Below, in pieces: positions 59,614-64,000 of a DNA stretch of 64,000 nt. Below the pieces are notes generated by a model. It saw only the letters and a program-made list of their open reading frames with translations. It did not search any database and had not been told where the DNA came from. The number at the start of each line of letters is the position of its first letter. The first letter of the stretch is position 1. A program made the position numbers and the translations under genes. This stretch comes from Nymphaea colorata (Eukaryota > Streptophyta > Magnoliopsida > Nymphaeales > Nymphaeaceae): positions 21,702,302-21,766,301 of the forward strand of contig NC_045143.1 in assembly GCF_008831285.2 (NCBI RefSeq). The letters are read 5' to 3'.

Positions 59614-61015
59614 ACCTTAGCATGGTGATCAATTTACTGACTCCAGCTTGTGCTGATTAAGTTCGTAAAAAAAACAGACGTGTCATATAAAGACTTTGAT
59701 ACGGGCCTACATCCTACCAGACTTCCTGATCCAATCCAAGTAGAAATAGTGCCGGTATTGATTAGCAACTGGTGGAGCAGAGCTGATTTTGCTTGACGAA
59801 ATAAACAATTAAGTCCATGGTCCAATTGATTCATTGACATAAAAAGATGCCTGGCATGGTCTGCAAGGTCCTCAGTCTGTAATTCTTACTGCTCCTTTCT
59901 GTCTTCAATTCTTTTCGCTGGAAGTATGAACATGCTAGTCTTGCTTGTGATTGCAGACTTATACCACAATACATTTGATCACATAAAAGTTGCTATATGG
60001 AATGCCACTCACGCTGTCGATTCCTTGTGTTACTTTCATTATCTCTAACCACAAGCCTATCTTTGAACTAACTTGTTAAGCAGGTGCATTCCCACTTGGC
60101 TCAGTGTAATGCTCGACTATATGATGAACTTGGGATGAAATGTGCAAATATATCTTCTCATCGTCTAAACTGAGCCACAGAGCTTGACATCCTGAGGACC
60201 TGAAATGCTCATGAGCTTTCCACATCGTATCAGTGAACTCAGGAAGCAGACATAGTTCCTTCTACCAAGACCTAGTTATGAAGTTATAGTGCAACGATGC
60301 TGAATATCTCTTGCAACTTTTCTTGGCTATAGTTTGGTGTAGCAGTCATGCTAAACTAATCAGTTTTTTGCACAGGTCTCTCTTAAAAGCCTTTATATTA
60401 TGAAATATATTATGGCAAGGTTCAAATGAGTAAATGAGTTACCTCGCCTAAGCACGCATATTCAGAATTTATTGAAACAAGGTAACAGATGGGGAAAAAT
60501 CATAGCAACAGAGAAAGTAACACAAATATTTCTTAATAGCTCCTGGTCAAATTAACATCGTAAATTTTAGTCACAGTGGAAACTAAATGCATTCATGTTG
60601 GAACCTGATTCCTTCCTTGACACTGCAAAATTCTGCAGAAACAACCTCAAAAATAAAAAAAGGCTCATCTAATATTAGCACAAATTTCTGTTCAAGCTTC
60701 GTATATAATATCATCAAATCATGACTATTGAAACCATTTTAAACAAAAGGAAGACTCAAACACATGCACAGGAATTAGATGCGTTTTTTAAAAAAAAACG
60801 CCAGAAAATAAAAAACGTGAAAAAAAAGGTATTATATGCTTTTTTTTGCATTTTTATTAATTTTTATACGGGTATTATATGCGTATTATATGCATATTTT
60901 CATATTTTTATTAATTTTTATTTTTTTATAATTTTCAGGATTTTTTATCCAAAGATTTTCCCAAATAGCACTACCCATGACTGCACTTCTGAAGAAGGGA
61001 ATAAAATTTGAACAG
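59614..61015. other. Intergenic, no gene seen
   Basis: AT-rich. At 60782-60803 the near-palindrome GCGTTTTTT/AAAAAAAAACGC occurs, then about 130 bp very rich in A/T with repeated GGTATTATATGC/GCGTATTATATGC words (60830-60895). No gene is evident. Confidence 0.4.
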
Positions 61016-61151
61016 GGAGAAAAATGTAAACAAGGTTTTCAAACTTTAAAACAAGAGCTAACTACAGCACCAGTTTTTTTACTATCCCATCTGGAAAGAA
61101 GGGTTTGCTGTTTATATTGATGCTTCTAAGTATGGGTATGGAGCAGTCTTA

Positions 61152-61385
61152 ATGCAAAATGGGCGAGTCATCACTTATGTGTCACGAAAACTTTGTCCAC
61201 ATGAGTGTAATTACCTGACCCACGACTTAGAACTTGGTGCAGTGGTTCATGCCTTGAAGATGTGGCGACACTACTTATATGGAGCACAATTTGAACTATT
61301 TACAGATCATAAGTCATTTATCTGTTTTCACAAAAAACTTGAACCTTCAACAGCGTCGTTGGGTGGAGTATCTAATAGACTATGA
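61152..61385 (+). pseudogene. Chromovirus RNase H domain (fragment)
   Basis: A 77-codon frame continuing from [37 protein letters not shown], then [20 protein letters not shown], with the catalytic Glu in D/E-LELGAVV and a following Asp in FTDHKSF. It loses its frame at [19 protein letters not shown], which is readable one frame over. It degrades RNA in RNA-DNA hybrids in the intact element. Confidence 0.75.
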
Positions 61386-61699
61386 TTTTAAGATGTCATA
61401 CGGTCATACCACCCTCGTATGTTGTAGCAGATGCCCTTAGTCGCAAGGGTACTGTGACTGCAGGAAGTTTGATAGCTCAAAGATAGAAACTAATTGAGGA
61501 ATTAACTTCCTTGAACCCCTTCCAACCCACTCCCAAAAATACTTACCTTTGTGCAATAACACCAAGTGATTTAATTGAAATGATTAGACAGAAACAAAAG
61601 AATAATCCTAATTACAGATTTTTTTTGTTGGACAGTAATGACAGTGTTAAGGCTGGTTATGGATACCAAAGGGAACAAAAGTAAGAAAGAAACTCTTGG

Positions 61700-62765
61700 A
61701 TGAATTACATGGTTCTAACTTCTAAGTATACAATCCATCCAGGAGCAAATAAAATGTATCAAGATGCTCAACAAAAATTTTGGTGGCCAGGAATGAAATC
61801 CGATATTGTTGAACATGTGGCAAGGTGTCTTACTTGTCAACAAGTTAAGGCAGAACATCAAAAACCTGAAGGACTATCACAACCACTTGAGATTCCTCTA
61901 TGGAAATGGGAGGACATAACGATGAACTTTATTATGGGATTGCCAAGGACTCGAAAACAACATGAAGTCATTTGAGTCATTGTCGATTGATTAACGAAGT
62001 CCACTCACTTCCTTCCAAGTTCCAATAAGAGAGAATCAATCATTAGAAACTTTAGCCGAATTGTACGTTGATGAGATAGTTTGATTACATGGTGTACCTC
62101 GTACAATTATTTCAAACAGAGATCCTAGATTCACCTCACGTTTTTGGAAAGCATTCAGCTTGCTTTAGGAACTAAGCTACATATGAGTTCAGCATTTCAC
62201 CCCCAGTCAGACGGACGAACAGAGAGGACAATTTTAACCTTAGAGGATATGCTACGAGCATATTCTCTAGAATGAAAAGGCGAATGGGATAAACATGTAA
62301 GACTAGCTGAATTTGCCTACAACAATAGCTACCATTCTAGCATTGGCATGAGATTTTTTGAAGCTTTATATGGACGTCCATGCTGATCACCTGCATATTG
62401 GGATGAAATTGGTGATAAAAAAATAGAACATCCTTTGGTTTTACAACATTATGTAGACCAAATCAAGATGATGCAGAATAAATTATCAGCTGCACAAGAT
62501 CGTCAGAAAAGTTATGCTGATAAGAGACGACGAGCGATGAACTTTGAAGTTGGAGACCATGTATTCTTACATGTGCCCCCATTAAAGGAATTTTCAGATT
62601 TGGTAAGCGGGGCAAATTGAATCCCCGATTTATTGGACCATTTGAAATCCTTGAAAGAATTAGTGAGACGACATATCGACTGGCAAGCAATGCCACCACA
62701 ATATTCACAGGTTCACAATGTCTTCCATGTGTCAATATTGAAAAAGTATGTACCAGATCCCTAAG
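61700..62765 (+). pseudogene. Chromovirus integrase (broken)
   Basis: Zinc-binding and core start in the frame 61700-61975. The core is interrupted by stops (VD-stop-LTKSTHFLP near 61990; stops near 62075 and 62275). The GPY/F-type C-terminal module is split between two frames around 62614. The three acidic positions (D in VIVD, D in RDPRF, E in GRTERT) can still be located, so decay is by frame rather than by loss of segments. Confidence 0.75.
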
Positions 62766-63200
62766 GAAGCGCGACCATGTTTATCCCAACATTGGACTTC
62801 AAGATGCCCCTGTATGCCACGACAAGAGCATAGGAGATGTCCACAGCCTCCACCACCATGACCATGACCTCTATCTCTAGGGGGTGCACTAAATCCACGA
62901 CCATGACCTCCCGTAACTACTAGGCCAGTGGAAGTTCAATTGTCCGGGGGTTGAGAAATTGACACAACAAGGCGATTCAATTATTATAAGCATTCACCAA
63001 ACTAGGAATATCACTGGCTGCGAGCATCAGGACCTTGGAAACTGAATAATCTGGAGAGAGCCCAGAAAGAAACAGAGCCACCATCACCTATTTCTAGTAA
63101 GTTTTATGGTTATCTTGAGTCTCTCATAGGCATATTTCATTGACACTAAAAGACCTATTTGATGTGCAACTCCCAATGGAATAAATTAGAGTTATCGGCA
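62766..63200 (-). mobile_element. Copia gag remnant, minus strand, abutting the chromovirus
   Basis: Minus-strand translation (about 63090 to 62770) reads VALFLSGLSPDYSVSKVLML then AASDIPSLVNAYN, IALLCQFLNPRTIELPLA with a stop, a Gly/Arg-rich RGHGHGGGGCGH segment, and a degenerate knuckle CSCRGIQGHLEVQCW (normally CxxCx4Hx4C). This is the end of a copia gag. It faces the chromovirus integrase end with no visible LTR between. Confidence 0.65.
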
Positions 63201-63369
63201 AGATCAGAAACTTTACAACACAGCAACAACTTCATCATGAATTATGGCAACAACTTCAGCAGCATTAACAGCAAGTTACCAGACCAAACAATGATGTCCA
63301 GTAGGTCTGAACAAAAATACGAATTCAACAACTAGTTCTGATATGCACAATGTCTCTTCAACTTTAGGC

Positions 63370-63736
63370 CTATGTCACATGAGTGCGGAGTGCGGGTACG
63401 GATGTAGATGCCGGTGAGACGTATCCCAAAAAATTTGGGTGCGAGGGTTCGGCGAGGGTGTATATATATAATATATTTATTTTATATATATAAATGCATG
63501 TATTCATAATATATATAATTTTAGCTTGTTTCTTAGCTTAATTTGTTCTTTACTTTTACTTCTATTACTATACATAAAGAAAGAAAGGGATAGAGAGAAG
63601 AAAAAAAATGGAAAATATTTTGAACTTGCACAAGAAAGGATGCGGTTGGGGTGCGTGTCAGAGCAGCACCAGCACTTGCACCAGCGTCATGTCAACATGG
63701 GTGCGGCCCCTTTTTTGAAGAGTCCGTGTGACATAG
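63370..63736. mobile_element. CTATGTCAC-family MITE, copy 2 (hAT-like)
   Basis: Starts CTATGTCACATGAGTGCGG and ends GTGTGACATAG (perfect 9-bp inverted repeat, extended with mismatches). Flanked by CTTTAGGC (63362-63369) and CTTTAGGG (63737-63744), 7 of 8. GGGTGCG words near both ends, (TA)-rich middle (63460-63520) and an A/G-rich stretch (63575-63620). No coding capacity. Confidence 0.85.
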
Positions 63737-63744
63737 CTTTAGGG

Positions 63745-64000
63745 CCTTAGGCATGAATCTAATTCACTCAACGTCCTTCTGTCAACATCCTCAGGCTGTC
63801 AACATCCACACACTCTTGAGGCTCTACATGTCACATGGATTCACCTAACAGGCCATTGCACCCACACCGAAGCGGGTGGGCAGACGGGTGCAGCCCAACA
63901 CGGCACAGGACACGGTCAACGCGTGTCCAGTGCAGTCTGCCGCACCCGTTGAAATAGATGGCATGTCAAAGCCGTACTCGACTCGAGTCAATGATGAGTT
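63745..64000. other. Non-coding end of window
   Basis: Contains AACATCCTCAGGCTGTCAAC-type short repeats and GGGTGC/GCACCC words (63850-63950) resembling the MITE ends, but no paired termini were found. No gene is evident. Confidence 0.3.

Larger units (their letters stand above)
61016..62765 (+). mobile_element. Decayed Ty3/gypsy chromovirus fragment (RNase H and integrase)
   Basis: Reads from the end of reverse transcriptase ([14 protein letters not shown], about 61036) through RNase H ([48 protein letters not shown]), the H2C2 zinc region (QKFWWPGMKSDIVEHVARCL-TCQQ), and the integrase core (KWEDITMNFIMGLP; then DPRF; then SAFHPQSDGRTERTI with the Glu position). The integrase C-terminus follows (KSYADKRRRAMNFEVGDHVF; NPRFIGPFEILERI; VHNVFHVSILKKYVPDP). 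This combination matches Tekay/Del-type chromoviruses (family knowledge). No chromodomain, upstream pol or LTRs were found. Stops and frameshifts are numerous. Confidence 0.85.

Noticed and set aside
1-64000. tRNA or rRNA genes
   Set aside because: No cloverleaf with both A and B box elements and no conserved rRNA segments were recognised on either strand; the tRNA-like matches are retrotransposon primer sites.

Overview
The window is nuclear DNA from a flowering plant. The evidence is AT-rich non-coding sequence, plant LTR retrotransposon lineages (Ty1/copia, a Ty3/gypsy Tat/Ogre-like element, a Ty3/gypsy chromovirus), small TIR elements, microsatellites, and one intact gene for a plant-specific F-box family (AUF1/AUF2). 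I cannot place the species. A 100-base N run at 24107-24206 is a scaffold gap.

Layout. 1-18 kb is mostly non-coding. It holds a 958-bp hAT-like non-autonomous element (383-1340), a diverged repeat in three copies (about 2.50-3.42, 5.94-8.79 and 14.96-17.61 kb), a smaller local duplication (11.5/12.2 kb), and two exon-like coding islands of unknown identity (2144-2385; 14401-14742). A decayed minus-strand copia element lies at about 19.4-22.3 kb. From 24.2 to 34.8 kb there is a large minus-strand Tat/Ogre-like element. In transcription order it has a 3.83-kb 5' LTR, a primer binding site, a plant-mobile-domain ORF, gag-protease, reverse transcriptase, RNase H and a second RNase H that runs into the gap. 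Its integrase and 3' LTR are not present. Directly behind it (34.8-36.9 kb) is part of an older related LTR with two tandem-repeat arrays. At 38.2-41.3 kb an internally deleted minus-strand copia element is interrupted by plus-strand gypsy sequence. A decayed plus-strand copia element covers about 47.1-51.2 kb. The only gene I am confident is functional is the F-box gene on the minus strand at 55322-56470. A decayed plus-strand chromovirus (61.0-62.77 kb) abuts a minus-strand copia gag remnant (62.77-63.2 kb).

Three small elements (8207-8453, 59231-59613, 63370-63736) share CTATGTCAC ends and 7-8 bp target duplications and form one family. The duplicated copy at 17.28 kb preserves the empty site of the first one.

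I found no undescribed biological system. The observations most worth a second look are the plant-mobile-domain ORF ahead of gag, the in-window empty site proving insertion of the CTATGTCAC family, and the assembly gap that cuts off the large element. All retroelement reading frames are broken, so none looks autonomous.
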